From assembly GCA_039029355.1 (NCBI GenBank), contig JBCCGI010000015.1, positions 1 to 64,000 on the forward strand: a stretch of DNA of 64,000 nt, in the 5' to 3' direction. Shown one piece after another: positions 41,966-52,063 of this stretch. A model generated the notes under the pieces. That model did not search any database. It was not told the origin of the DNA and worked only from the letters and a program-made list of their open reading frames with translations. Numbering within the stretch: position 1 is the first letter of the stretch; each line of letters starts with the position of its first letter. Both the position numbers and the translations under genes were made by a program. This DNA comes from JBCCGI01 sp039029355 (GTDB taxonomy: Bacteria; Planctomycetota; UBA1135; GCA-002686595).

Positions 41966-43114
41966 CTATCGGCCCGGCGGAGGCGGATCTGTAGACCGTC
42001 CGCCACTCCTGACGTCATGGTAGATCGCCAGGGTCTCCTCCACCATGCGGTCGAGCCCGAACCGGTCGCGCACGCGGTCACGGCCCGCCGCGCCCAGGCG
42101 GCGGCGCTCGGCGGGGTCGGCGGCGAGGCGCAGGAGGGCCGCGGCCAGGGGCTCGGGGTCGCCGGGGGGCACGAGGACCCCGGTCTCGCCGTCCACGACG
42201 ACCTCGGGGACGGCCGAGACGCGGGTGGCGAGCACCGGCAGGCCGGCCGCCATCGCCTCGAGGAACACCAGCCCCAGCCCCTCCCAGAGCGAGGCCATCA
42301 CGAAGGCGTCCGAGAGGGCCAGGAGCGCCGGCACGTCGCGCCGGATGCCGAGGAAGAGCGCCCCCTCGCCGAGGGCCAGCTCGGCCGCCAGGGCCTCGGC
42401 GCGCTGGCGCCCGTCGCCGAAGGGGTCGTCGCCCACCAGGGCCAGCCGCAGGCGCGGATTCTCGGCGCGCGCCTGGGCGAAGGCGCGCAGGAGCACGTCG
42501 TGGGCCTTCTGCGGTGCGAAGCGCGCCACGCAGAGGAAGACCACGTCATCCGCGGCGAGGCCCAGCGCGGCCCGCGCGTCCGCGCGCTGTGCCGCGCCCT
42601 GTGCCGCGGCCTGTGCCGCGGCCGTCTCGAACGGCTCGGGATCGAGCCCGTAGTAGACGCGCGACTGCTTGCGCAGCGGCACGCGGCCGTAGCGCTCGAC
42701 GAAGCGGCCGACGTGGTCCGACAGCACGATCGTGCGCGCGGGCAGGTTGCCGAGCACGCCGTGGACGAGCGAGACCGCCGGACGCTTGAGGACCTGCTCG
42801 TCGTTGTGCTTGCCGGAGAGCAGCGTGCGCCGCCTTCCCGCGAGCGTCGCGACGACCGCCGTCAGCGCGTCGGCCTTCAAGAGGTGCGAGTGGACCAGCT
42901 CGGCCCAGCGCGCGTGGCGCCAGAGGGCCAGCGGGCCGACCTCCCCCACCCACTCCGCGCCCGCGGCGCGGAAGTCGTCCACCAGCGTGCCCTGGCCCTT
43001 GAGGTAGCCGACGCGCACGGCGTGGCCGCGCGCGCACTGCCCGCGCACCTGCGACAGGAGGTGCATCTCCGCCCCGCCGACGTCGAGCGTCGTGATGACG
43101 TGCAGGATCCTCAA
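41966..43114 (-). CDS. Glycosyltransferase family 4
   Basis: 382 residues starting MRILHVITTLDVGGAEMHLL, the classical GT4 G-G-A/E acceptor loop; LVHSHLLKADALTAV, LLSGKHNDEQV, LCVARFAPQKAHDVLLRAF and LWEGLGLVFLEAMAAGLPVLAT (E-x7-E) follow. Between the two domains is an Ala/Gln-rich stretch (AAAQAAAQGAAQ, about residues 165-176) encoded by three 12-bp repeats. The ATG overlaps nothing upstream except the next GT4 stop (43111-43114, ATGA), so the two genes are coupled. Confidence 0.92.
   Translation of the reverse strand: MRILHVITTLDVGGAEMHLLSQVRGQCARGHAVRVGYLKGQGTLVDDFRAAGAEWVGEVGPLALWRHARWAELVHSHLLKADALTAVVATLAGRRRTLLSGKHNDEQVLKRPAVSLVHGVLGNLPARTIVLSDHVGRFVERYGRVPLRKQSRVYYGLDPEPFETAAAQAAAQGAAQRADARAALGLAADDVVFLCVARFAPQKAHDVLLRAFAQARAENPRLRLALVGDDPFGDGRQRAEALAAELALGEGALFLGIRRDVPALLALSDAFVMASLWEGLGLVFLEAMAAGLPVLATRVSAVPEVVVDGETGVLVPPGDPEPLAAALLRLAADPAERRRLGAAGRDRVRDRFGLDRMVEETLAIYHDVRSGGRSTDPPPPGR
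42587..42622. repeat. 12-bp minisatellite inside a GT4 gene
   Basis: Three adjacent copies, CTGTGCCGCGCC then CTGTGCCGCGGC twice, lie in frame and encode the Ala/Gln-rich interdomain linker of the overlapping GT4. Copy number changes would alter linker length by four residues without a frameshift. Confidence 0.7.
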
Positions 43115-44244
43115 AGGAGCTCCTCGTAGACCTTCTGTAGGCGCTGCACCATCACGTCGTCGGTGAAGAGCTCGTAGACGAGGTCGTGCCCGCGGCGCCC
43201 CATGCGGGCGCGCTCGTCGGGGCCCAGCGCCACCATCTCGGCGCAGGCGGCGGCGATCGACTCGACGTCGTCGATCTCGGCCAGAAGGCCGGTCTCGCCC
43301 TGGAGCACCGCACCGCCGACGCCGTCGACGCGGGTCGCGACCACGGGGCGCCGGGCCGCCAGGGACTCGGGCACGATGTAGGGCATGGCCTCCCAGCGCG
43401 ACGGGAGCAGCAGGAAGTCGGCCGCCGCGAGCAACGCGGGCACGTCGTTGCGCCAGCCGAGGAAGTGCGCCCGATCCCCCACTCCGAGCTCGCGCGCGCG
43501 GTCGCGGAACTCAGCCAGGCGGTCGCCGTCGCCGGCGATTGCGAGGTGCAGCTGCTCGCAGCCCGGCCGCGTCAGGGCCTCGACCGCCAGGTCCTGGCCC
43601 TTGGCCTCGTACACCAGTCCCACGACGCAGGCGAGCGGCACGCCCGGCGGGACGCCGAGCGAGTCGCGCGACACCGGCGCGGCGGTCGCGTAGGGCTCGG
43701 GGTCGATGCCGTTGGGGACCACGCGCACCTTGTCGGGGTCGCAGACGCCGGAGCCCCGAATCGTGGCGCCCTCCTCCTCGCTGACCGCGACGATGCGGTC
43801 CGTGCGGCGGGCGAGCCAGGTCTCGATCGAGCGGTAGACCTTCCGCTTGGCCGGTGAGAAGAGCGCGGAGAACAGAAAGGCGTAGGTGTGCGGCGTGTAC
43901 ACGCGCCGCCCGATACCGGTGCGCAGCGAGGCCCAGCGGCCGAGCGCTCCGGCCTTCGAGGAGTGGGCGTGCACCACGTCGGGAGCCAGCTCGCGCAGGT
44001 GCCGGGCGAGGAAGCGCGCGTGCGCGAAGTCGAGGCGCGGCGAGAGCTCGCGCACCATCGGCAGCAGCTTGACCCCGACGCCCTCCGCCTGCATCTCCTT
44101 CAGGTCGTCCAGGAAGCTCGGCTGGCGCTCGGCCGCCACCACCAGATGCACGTCGAGCCCCGCGGCGTTCTGGCCACGCGCGACCTCGGTGATGTGCCGG
44201 CGGGTGCCACCGATGGTGGCCTCCATGACGTGCAGGACCCGCAC
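43111..44244 (-). CDS. Glycosyltransferase family 4
   Basis: 377 residues from the GTG at 44244 (VRVLHVMEATIGGTRRHITEV). PDVVHAHSSKAGALGRWAS, RVYTPHTYAFLF, VRVVPNGIDPEPY and ACVVGLVYEAKGQDLAVEAL are the GT4 blocks; RWEAMPYIVPESLAARRPVVAT holds the E-x7-E pair. It comes 11 bases after the initiating sugar transferase, so it may add the second sugar of the repeat unit, by analogy with other Wzx-type loci. Its stop overlaps the following GT4 start. Confidence 0.91.
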   Translation of the reverse strand: MRVLHVMEATIGGTRRHITEVARGQNAAGLDVHLVVAAERQPSFLDDLKEMQAEGVGVKLLPMVRELSPRLDFAHARFLARHLRELAPDVVHAHSSKAGALGRWASLRTGIGRRVYTPHTYAFLFSALFSPAKRKVYRSIETWLARRTDRIVAVSEEEGATIRGSGVCDPDKVRVVPNGIDPEPYATAAPVSRDSLGVPPGVPLACVVGLVYEAKGQDLAVEALTRPGCEQLHLAIAGDGDRLAEFRDRARELGVGDRAHFLGWRNDVPALLAAADFLLLPSRWEAMPYIVPESLAARRPVVATRVDGVGGAVLQGETGLLAEIDDVESIAAACAEMVALGPDERARMGRRGHDLVYELFTDDVMVQRLQKVYEELL

Positions 44245-44255
44245 GGGTGGGGAGC

Positions 44256-45731
44256 CTACTGCGCTCCGGTGCCCTTCACCACGGCGAAGCAGGTCAACAC
44301 GATGATCACGATGTCCAGCAGCACCGAGCGGTTCTCGACGTAGTAGATGTCGTAGTCGAGGTTCTCGTGGATCGCCTCCTGGCGGGCGTAGGAGATCTGC
44401 CACAGGCCCGTGATGCCGGGCTTGGCGCGCAGGCGCTCGCGCTCCAGGGCGCCGTAGGTGTCGACGATGAACGGCATCTCCGGCCGCGGGCCGACGACGC
44501 TCATGTTGCCGATCAGCACGTTGATGAACTGCGGCAGCTCGTCGAGGCTGTAGCGCCGCAGGAGCCGGCCGACGCGGGTGATGCGCGGGTCCTCGGGCGT
44601 GTCGGGCTTGGGGGCATCGCCGGACAGGTGCTGGAACATCGTCCGGAACTTGAACATCGAGAAGGGCCGCCCGTCGAGGCCGATGCGCACCTGGCGGAAG
44701 AAGATCGGCCCCTGGGACTCGCGCCGGATCAGGATCGCGGCCAGCAGGAAGAGCGGCGCGACCAACACCAGCACGCCCGCCGCGAAGACGATGTCGAGCA
44801 GGCGCTTGGCGACCGTGGTCAGCAGGCTGATCCGCCGCTCGGGGCGCGAGATCAGCGGGATGGAGTGGAAGTTCTCGATGCGCACGCGCTGCGACATCAG
44901 GTGGTAGAAGCGCGGCACGACGCGGAAGGTCACGCCGATCGCCTCCAGGCGCTCGATCACCTCGAGCAGCCGCTCCTCGGACGCCTCCGGCGCCGCGACG
45001 AAGACCTCGCTGACCTTGTGTGCGCCGATGACCTCCTCGAGGTCGTCGACCGTGCCCAGCACCTGGGAGCGCCCGACGACCTTGCCGACCTCCTCGCGGT
45101 CGTCCGCCACCAGCCCCACCAGGCGCAGCCCCAGCGTCGGCACCAGCAGGAACTTGCGCTGCAGCCAGCCGGCGCTCTCGCCGTTGCCGTAGATCAGCAC
45201 GTTGCGGTGGCCGATGCCGCGGCGGTGCAGCTCCTGGATGAACTTGAACGAGACGAAGCGGCTGATCGTCGTGAGCGCGTGGATCAGCACGAACGTCAGC
45301 ACGATGGTCACGCGCGACATGCGCTCGAGCTCGATGTTCAGGTCGACGCGCTCGTGCAGCGGGACCAGCAGCGTGTACGGGAAGCGCTCGGGCGCCTGCT
45401 CGGTCGGCGTCAGGAAGAAGATCAGCGCGAAGAGCAGCAGGAAGGCCGCCAGGGTGCTCTTCGCGATGCCCTTGAACTCCTCGACGTTGAGGAGGCTCTT
45501 CACCGGGCTGTAGAGCCCAAAGGTGTGGAAGCAGACCAGGCAGACCGCCGCCGTCAGGGCCCAAAACTCGCGGTAGACCTGCCAGGGCGGGATCGCGCCG
45601 ACCTGGAGGCGCTCGCCCCACATGTAGCCGAAGAGGCACGCTAGGAGCACCACCGCGAGGTCGATCACCACCTGCCCCGAGAGCAGGATCGGTTCGAAAT
45701 TGCGACGGAGGTGTGTTCCGAGCTGACTCAT
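44256..45731 (-). CDS. Polyprenyl-phosphate sugar-1-phosphate transferase (initiating enzyme)
   Basis: 491 residues from the ATG at 45731. Four membrane segments (about 15-125), a nucleotide-binding-like domain (about 160-285, VLIYGNGESAGWLQRK), one more hydrophobic hairpin (AKRLLDIVFAAGVLVLVAPLFLLAA, about 300-325) and the bacterial sugar-transferase domain: GPIFFRQVRIGLDGRPFSMFKFRTM, RRYSLDELPQFINVL and SVVGPRPE, ending DYDIYYVENRS. This is the WbaP/WcaJ-type enzyme that loads the first sugar phosphate onto undecaprenyl phosphate. It is the first gene of the polysaccharide locus in transcription order, which fits its role. Confidence 0.93.
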   Translation of the reverse strand: MSQLGTHLRRNFEPILLSGQVVIDLAVVLLACLFGYMWGERLQVGAIPPWQVYREFWALTAAVCLVCFHTFGLYSPVKSLLNVEEFKGIAKSTLAAFLLLFALIFFLTPTEQAPERFPYTLLVPLHERVDLNIELERMSRVTIVLTFVLIHALTTISRFVSFKFIQELHRRGIGHRNVLIYGNGESAGWLQRKFLLVPTLGLRLVGLVADDREEVGKVVGRSQVLGTVDDLEEVIGAHKVSEVFVAAPEASEERLLEVIERLEAIGVTFRVVPRFYHLMSQRVRIENFHSIPLISRPERRISLLTTVAKRLLDIVFAAGVLVLVAPLFLLAAILIRRESQGPIFFRQVRIGLDGRPFSMFKFRTMFQHLSGDAPKPDTPEDPRITRVGRLLRRYSLDELPQFINVLIGNMSVVGPRPEMPFIVDTYGALERERLRAKPGITGLWQISYARQEAIHENLDYDIYYVENRSVLLDIVIIVLTCFAVVKGTGAQ

Positions 45732-45808
45732 GGGGACATCGCCAGGGAATCCTACTCGGGCCCAGGGGCCGATGCCCTTAGTTCGAGCCCTTCGTACAGG
45801 TGCCCTTT

Positions 45809-46480
45809 TCAGGCGTCCGGCCCGCGCAGACGGCGCAGGAGCTCGGGGAGCGTCGCCGCGGCGCGCCCCGCCTGCTCGGGAAAGTTCTTCCGGAACTGCG
45901 CCACTCCCGCCAGGCCGGCACCGTCGGACACGGCGCGCAGGGCCGCCCAGGGTACTCCAGAGAGCTCGGCCACGGCACCCGCCGCGGCGGTCTCCATGTC
46001 GGCCACCGCGGTCCCGGCGTAGGCGCGCGCGAGGCGCAGCTTGCGCCAGGGCGAGAACACCGGCCGGTCGGCGGTCAAAAACCAGCCCTCGGGGCCGGGA
46101 GCGACCTCCCTCCAGCGGGTACGCAGGCCCTCGTCGGCGTGGCTCTCGCGGGCGTCGCGCACGGCGAGGTCGGTCTGGACGGCCCGCGTGCAGTGCACCA
46201 GCGCGCCGAGCTCGGCCGCACCCGCCACGCCGCCGGCGACGCCGACCACCAGCAGCGCCCGCAGCGGGCCGGCCTGGACCAGGGCCGTCGCGGCGCGCGC
46301 GGCGCGGACCTTGCCCACGCCGGCGATGCAGGCCAGCGCGGGGCCCCCAGGGCCGAGGTCGAGCTCCAGCAGCTCGGGCCCCCGGGTGCGCCGGCGCCCG
46401 ACGACGCGCTCGCGGAGCGGGCCCAACTCCTCCTCCAGCGCCGCCAGCACCCCGACGCACGGCTCGTGTGGAGCGTCCAT
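45809..46480 (-). CDS. Nucleoside phosphorylase/nucleosidase superfamily protein
   Basis: 223 residues from the ATG at 46480. VGVLAALEEELGPLRE opens like MTA/SAH nucleosidases; ALLVVGVAGGVAG is the phosphorylase glycine motif, and VADMETAAAGAVAELSGVPWAALRAVSDGAG has the M-E-x-A-A nucleoside-binding motif and the catalytic Asp of SDGAG. Possible activities are 5'-methylthioadenosine/S-adenosylhomocysteine hydrolysis, a futalosine hydrolase or a hopanoid-linked phosphorylase; sequence alone does not decide. Its start is 21 bases from the divergent spermidine-synthase-like gene, and both could relate to methylthioadenosine metabolism. Confidence 0.82.
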   Translation of the reverse strand: MDAPHEPCVGVLAALEEELGPLRERVVGRRRTRGPELLELDLGPGGPALACIAGVGKVRAARAATALVQAGPLRALLVVGVAGGVAGAAELGALVHCTRAVQTDLAVRDARESHADEGLRTRWREVAPGPEGWFLTADRPVFSPWRKLRLARAYAGTAVADMETAAAGAVAELSGVPWAALRAVSDGAGLAGVAQFRKNFPEQAGRAAATLPELLRRLRGPDA

Positions 46481-46501
46481 TCCGCTTATTCTGCCGCGGC
46501 G

Positions 46502-48835
46502 ATGCGGCGAAGCGATCTCGTCTTCTTTCTCTCCGGAGCGGCGGCGCTGGTGGACGAGGTGGTCTGGTCCCGCCTGCTGGCGCGCCTCCTGGGTAGCGAC
46601 GCGGTCGGCACCGGGGTGGTGCTGGCGGTGTTCCTCGGCGGGCTCGGGGTGGGCGCGCTGCTCCTCGCGGGCCCCGCGCGGCGCGCGCGCGACCCGCGCC
46701 GGCTGTTCCTGGCGCTCGAGGTCGCGGTCGGGCTGTGGGCCGCCGCCTCGCCCTTCGTGCTCGACGCGCTCGGCCCGGTCGAGACCCTCGGCGCGCGGCT
46801 CGGCCTGGCCGTGGCGCTGCTGGCGGTCCCGACCATCGCCATGGGCGGCACCTTCCCGGTCATGGCGCGGCTCGCCATCCGCTCGGCGGCCGAGGCCGGG
46901 GCGGACACGTCGCGCTTCTACGGCGCCAACACCGTGGGAGCGGCGGCGGGAGCGCTGCTGGCGCCCTTCGTCCTGATGCCCGCGGCCGGGCTCGCGGGGA
47001 CGCTCCTCTGCTCCGGAGCGCTGCACCTGGTCGCCGGCGCGCTGGCGCTGGCGCTCGCTCTGCCCGCCGGGGCGGCGCCGGCCGAGGAAACCGACGCGGC
47101 CGGCGTGCGCGTTCCCTGGAGCCCGCTGCTGCTCGCGCCGCTCTTCACCGGCTTCGCCAGCCTGGCGTACGAGGTCGCGATGGTGCGCGTGCTCGTGTCG
47201 CTGACGGGGGCTTCGGTCTACGCCTTCGCGATCGTCCTGGCGGTCTACCTCCTCGGCCTCGGCCTCGGCAGCCGCCAGGCCGCCGGCTGGCTGGAGCGCG
47301 AGGGCCGCGGCGCCACGGTCCTCTTCCACGCCGCCCTGCTGGCGCCGGTCGGCGCCTTCGCCGGGCTCCTGGTGCTGCGGCTGAAGGTCGGCCAGGCGCT
47401 CGACGCGCCGCTGGAGAACCTGGTCCTGCACGGCGCGGGCGCGCTGCAGCTCTGGATCTCGCACGCGCTGCTCGCGGCGCTCGCGCTGGCGCTGCCGGCC
47501 GCCGCCTTCGGCGCCGCGCTGCCGGCGGCGATCGCGGCGCTGCTCGAGCGCGATCCCGCCGCCCCGCGCGAGCCGCTGCTGGCCCGCGCCTACGCGATGA
47601 ACACGCTGGGCTCGACCCTCGGCGCGCTGGTCGGCGGCTTCGTGCTGCTGCCCTTCGGCGCGGGGCTGGCGGTCCGGGTCGGGCTCGCGGCGGCCCTCGT
47701 GGCGGCGCTGCCGGTCGCGCGCGGGCGCATGTCGCGCTTCGGAGCGCTCGCGGCGGCGGCTGCGGGGCTTAGCATCCTGGCCCTCGCGGGCGAGCGTCCC
47801 GCGGTGGTCGCGCACGAGGTCGGCGTCCAGGCCACCGCCAGCGTCACCGAGGCGAGACAGGGCGAGCGCGTCGTCCGCGCGCTGCGGGTCAACGGCAAGG
47901 TCGTCGCCTCGACCGCGCCGGTCGACCTGCGCCTCCAGCGCCTCCTGGGCCACGTGCCCGGGGTGGTGCACGGCGAGGTGAAGAGCGCCCTCGTGATCGG
48001 GCTCGGCACCGGCATGACCGCAGGCTCGCTGCTCGACCTACCCACCCTGGAGCGGCTCGACGTGGTCGAGATCTCTAGCGCGGTCCGCGAGGCGGCCCGC
48101 AGCTTCGGTCCCTGGAACGGCGGGCTGCACGACGACCCGCGCACCCACCTGCTGGTCGGCGACGGGCGGCACTACCTGCTGGTCAGCGACGAGCGCTACG
48201 ACCTGGTCACGTCCGACCCGATCCACCCGTGGACGCGGGGCTCCTCGGACCTCTACGCGACCGAGCACTTCGAGCGCATGGCCGCGCACCTCGCCCCCGG
48301 GGGGATCGCGTCGCAGTGGCTGCCGCTCTACCAGCTGTCGGACGACGACGTGCGCACCGTCGTGGCCAGCTGGTGCGCCGCGTTCCCCCACGTTGCGGCC
48401 TGGCTCACGGCTTACGACCTGGCGCTCGTGGGCTGGAACGAGGCGCCGCCGGGCTACGCGGGCTGGGCGGGGCGGCCGCTCCCGCCGCGCGTCGCCGCGG
48501 CGCTGGCCGAGGCGGGCGTACGGGACGTGCTCGACCTCGCGGCGCTGCAGGTCGCCGGCGACGCTGGGCTGCGGGCCTTCGCCGCGGGGACCGAGCCGAT
48601 GGTCGAGAACCGCCCGGTGCTCGAGTTCCGGGCTCCGAAGAGCTTCCTCGCGGGCTACAGCGTCGGCGCGCTGCGCTGGGCGGGGCGGCCCGAATACGTC
48701 GACCAGCTCCCCGAGCCCGCCCGGGCGCGCGCGACCGAGCTGCGCTCGGCGCTGACGCGCTTCCTCGACCGGCTGCCCCAGGGCCTGTCCGAGGCGGCAC
48801 GGCTCTACGGCGAGGAGCTCCTGGCGCCGCGCTGA
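46502..48835 (+). CDS. Membrane-bound spermidine-synthase-like protein
   Basis: 777 residues from the ATG at 46502. The first ~440 are two bundles of hydrophobic helices with MFS-like motifs repeated twice (MGGTFPVMARLAIRS ... FYGANTVGAAAGALLAPF and AFGAALPAAIAAL ... AYAMNTLGSTLGALVGGF). The C-terminal part has an S-adenosyl-type Rossmann domain: SALVIGLGTGMTAGSLLD, LDVVEISSAVREAA, DDPRTHLLVGDGRHYL and YDLVTSDPIHPW, as in polyamine aminopropyltransferases. Such fusions are common in diverse bacteria; true spermidine synthesis is not shown. It diverges from the nucleosidase gene, which could remove the by-product methylthioadenosine. Confidence 0.85.
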   Translation: MRRSDLVFFLSGAAALVDEVVWSRLLARLLGSDAVGTGVVLAVFLGGLGVGALLLAGPARRARDPRRLFLALEVAVGLWAAASPFVLDALGPVETLGARLGLAVALLAVPTIAMGGTFPVMARLAIRSAAEAGADTSRFYGANTVGAAAGALLAPFVLMPAAGLAGTLLCSGALHLVAGALALALALPAGAAPAEETDAAGVRVPWSPLLLAPLFTGFASLAYEVAMVRVLVSLTGASVYAFAIVLAVYLLGLGLGSRQAAGWLEREGRGATVLFHAALLAPVGAFAGLLVLRLKVGQALDAPLENLVLHGAGALQLWISHALLAALALALPAAAFGAALPAAIAALLERDPAAPREPLLARAYAMNTLGSTLGALVGGFVLLPFGAGLAVRVGLAAALVAALPVARGRMSRFGALAAAAAGLSILALAGERPAVVAHEVGVQATASVTEARQGERVVRALRVNGKVVASTAPVDLRLQRLLGHVPGVVHGEVKSALVIGLGTGMTAGSLLDLPTLERLDVVEISSAVREAARSFGPWNGGLHDDPRTHLLVGDGRHYLLVSDERYDLVTSDPIHPWTRGSSDLYATEHFERMAAHLAPGGIASQWLPLYQLSDDDVRTVVASWCAAFPHVAAWLTAYDLALVGWNEAPPGYAGWAGRPLPPRVAAALAEAGVRDVLDLAALQVAGDAGLRAFAAGTEPMVENRPVLEFRAPKSFLAGYSVGALRWAGRPEYVDQLPEPARARATELRSALTRFLDRLPQGLSEAARLYGEELLAPR

Positions 48836-48934
48836 GGCGCCGACGCCGCCCCCCGCTCTCCCCTGCCCCTCGCTCAGGCGGCGCGGCGCGACTAGAATCT
48901 CCGCCCCCAAGGCCCCGAGGCACCCCCGAACCCC

Positions 48935-49885
48935 ATGCGCATCGCCATCACCGGAGCCACCGGCTTCATCGGCCGCTACCTCGTCCACGGCATGGCCCGC
49001 GAGGGGCACGACATCCGCGTGCTCTGCCGCCCCGGCCGCGAGGACGCGATCGAGCACCCCAAGGAAAAGCCCTGCGAGATCCACGTCGGCGATCTGGTCG
49101 ACGCCAACTCGATGACGGGCTTCCTGGAGGACTGCGACCTCCTGCTGCACCTCGCCAGCGCCCACGACCACATCGACGACGAGACGATGCGGGCGATCAA
49201 CGTCGGCGGCACCGAGACGCTGGTCAACGAGGCCAAGCGCACCAGCCCCGATCTGAACTTCTGGGTCATCTCCTCGGCGGTGATCGGCGCCCCGGTCTAC
49301 AGCTACTACCGGGACACGAAGCGCATCCAGGAGAAGATCATCAAGGGCTCGGGGATCGAGTGGGCCTCGTTCCGCCCGACGCTGGTCTACGGCGTCGGCG
49401 ACTGGCGCCACACCGCGCCGCTCATGCGCCAGTGCGCGCAGCAGAAGGGCTCGATGTGGATCCCCCACAAGGGCGTCTCGAAGATCAACCCGGTGCACGT
49501 CGACGACGTGGTCGAGGCGGTCATCAAGTTCTTCGACTTCGAGCGCGGCGTCGACTGCATGTACGAGCTCGCCGGGCCGGAGGGCATCCCCTACAACGAC
49601 TTCATCGACGTCACCATCGAGGCCGTCGGCGGCAAGGTGAAGCGCCGCAACGTGTCGAAGTCACTGGTCGACAAGGTGATCTTCGTGAAGGGCCTCTTCA
49701 CCGACGTGACCGAGGCGCGCCGCGCGTCGGCCTACTTCACGCTGCACCACGAGCACGACATCTCCAACGCGGTGTACGAGCTCGACTGGCACCCGCGCAC
49801 GTACGCCGAGGGCATCCGCCAGTGCGCGGACACCGACTGGTGGAAGTACGAGACGCGCGAGGAGTGGCTGGCTGCGAAGGGCTAG
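48935..49885 (+). CDS. NAD-dependent epimerase/dehydratase (extended SDR)
   Basis: 316 residues. The N-terminal Rossmann motif is GATGFIGR (7-14), Asp53 lies in VGDL, and the catalytic elements are SS at 113-114 and YRDTK with Tyr125 and Lys129. FRPTLVYGVGDW is the substrate-side block of extended short-chain dehydrogenases acting on nucleotide sugars. It would interconvert or oxidise an activated sugar, but the substrate is not evident. It stands alone on the plus strand, about 100 bases after the spermidine-synthase-like gene, and ends five bases before the palindromic element. Confidence 0.9.
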   Translation: MRIAITGATGFIGRYLVHGMAREGHDIRVLCRPGREDAIEHPKEKPCEIHVGDLVDANSMTGFLEDCDLLLHLASAHDHIDDETMRAINVGGTETLVNEAKRTSPDLNFWVISSAVIGAPVYSYYRDTKRIQEKIIKGSGIEWASFRPTLVYGVGDWRHTAPLMRQCAQQKGSMWIPHKGVSKINPVHVDDVVEAVIKFFDFERGVDCMYELAGPEGIPYNDFIDVTIEAVGGKVKRRNVSKSLVDKVIFVKGLFTDVTEARRASAYFTLHHEHDISNAVYELDWHPRTYAEGIRQCADTDWWKYETREEWLAAKG

Positions 49886-49889
49886 CGTT

Positions 49890-50027
49890 CTGAGTCAGAA
49901 GTTCGGCTCCCTGTCGGTTCCTGGCAAGGCGCGACGACGAGCGCGTATCCAGGGCGCTACGCCGAGGAGGAGCAACGCCGCCAGGGGCCGATAGGGGGCG
50001 GAAGGTGACGCCGAACTTCTGACTCAG
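49890..50027. mobile_element. MITE-like 138 bp palindromic element
   Basis: The ends are a perfect 18-bp inverted repeat, CTGAGTCAGAAGTTCGGC (49890-49907) and its complement (50010-50027). Inside is a second imperfect pair (49909-49925 with 49980-49996, 14 of 17) and a central GCGTA/TACGC tip, so nearly the whole element can fold into one long hairpin. It lies between the convergent epimerase and acs genes and has no coding capacity. The core (GGCAAGGCGCGACGACGA near 49923-49940) resembles a dispersed palindrome I have seen in other GC-rich genomes, but I cannot name the family. It could also terminate transcription from both sides. Confidence 0.75.
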
Positions 50028-50057
50028 GACACTGGGAACTAGAGGCCGGTCCGCCGG

Positions 50058-52007
<1,950 letters not shown>

Positions 52008-52063
52008 GGATCTCCTCCGAAAGGTCGGCTCAGGTTAGCGCGGCTTCCCGCGGCGGCCCAGGC

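Noticed and set aside
49890..50027. Relationship between the 138 bp palindrome and the 138 bp array units
   Set aside because: Only the length agrees; neither the terminal repeats nor the inner sequence matches the array core or spacer.
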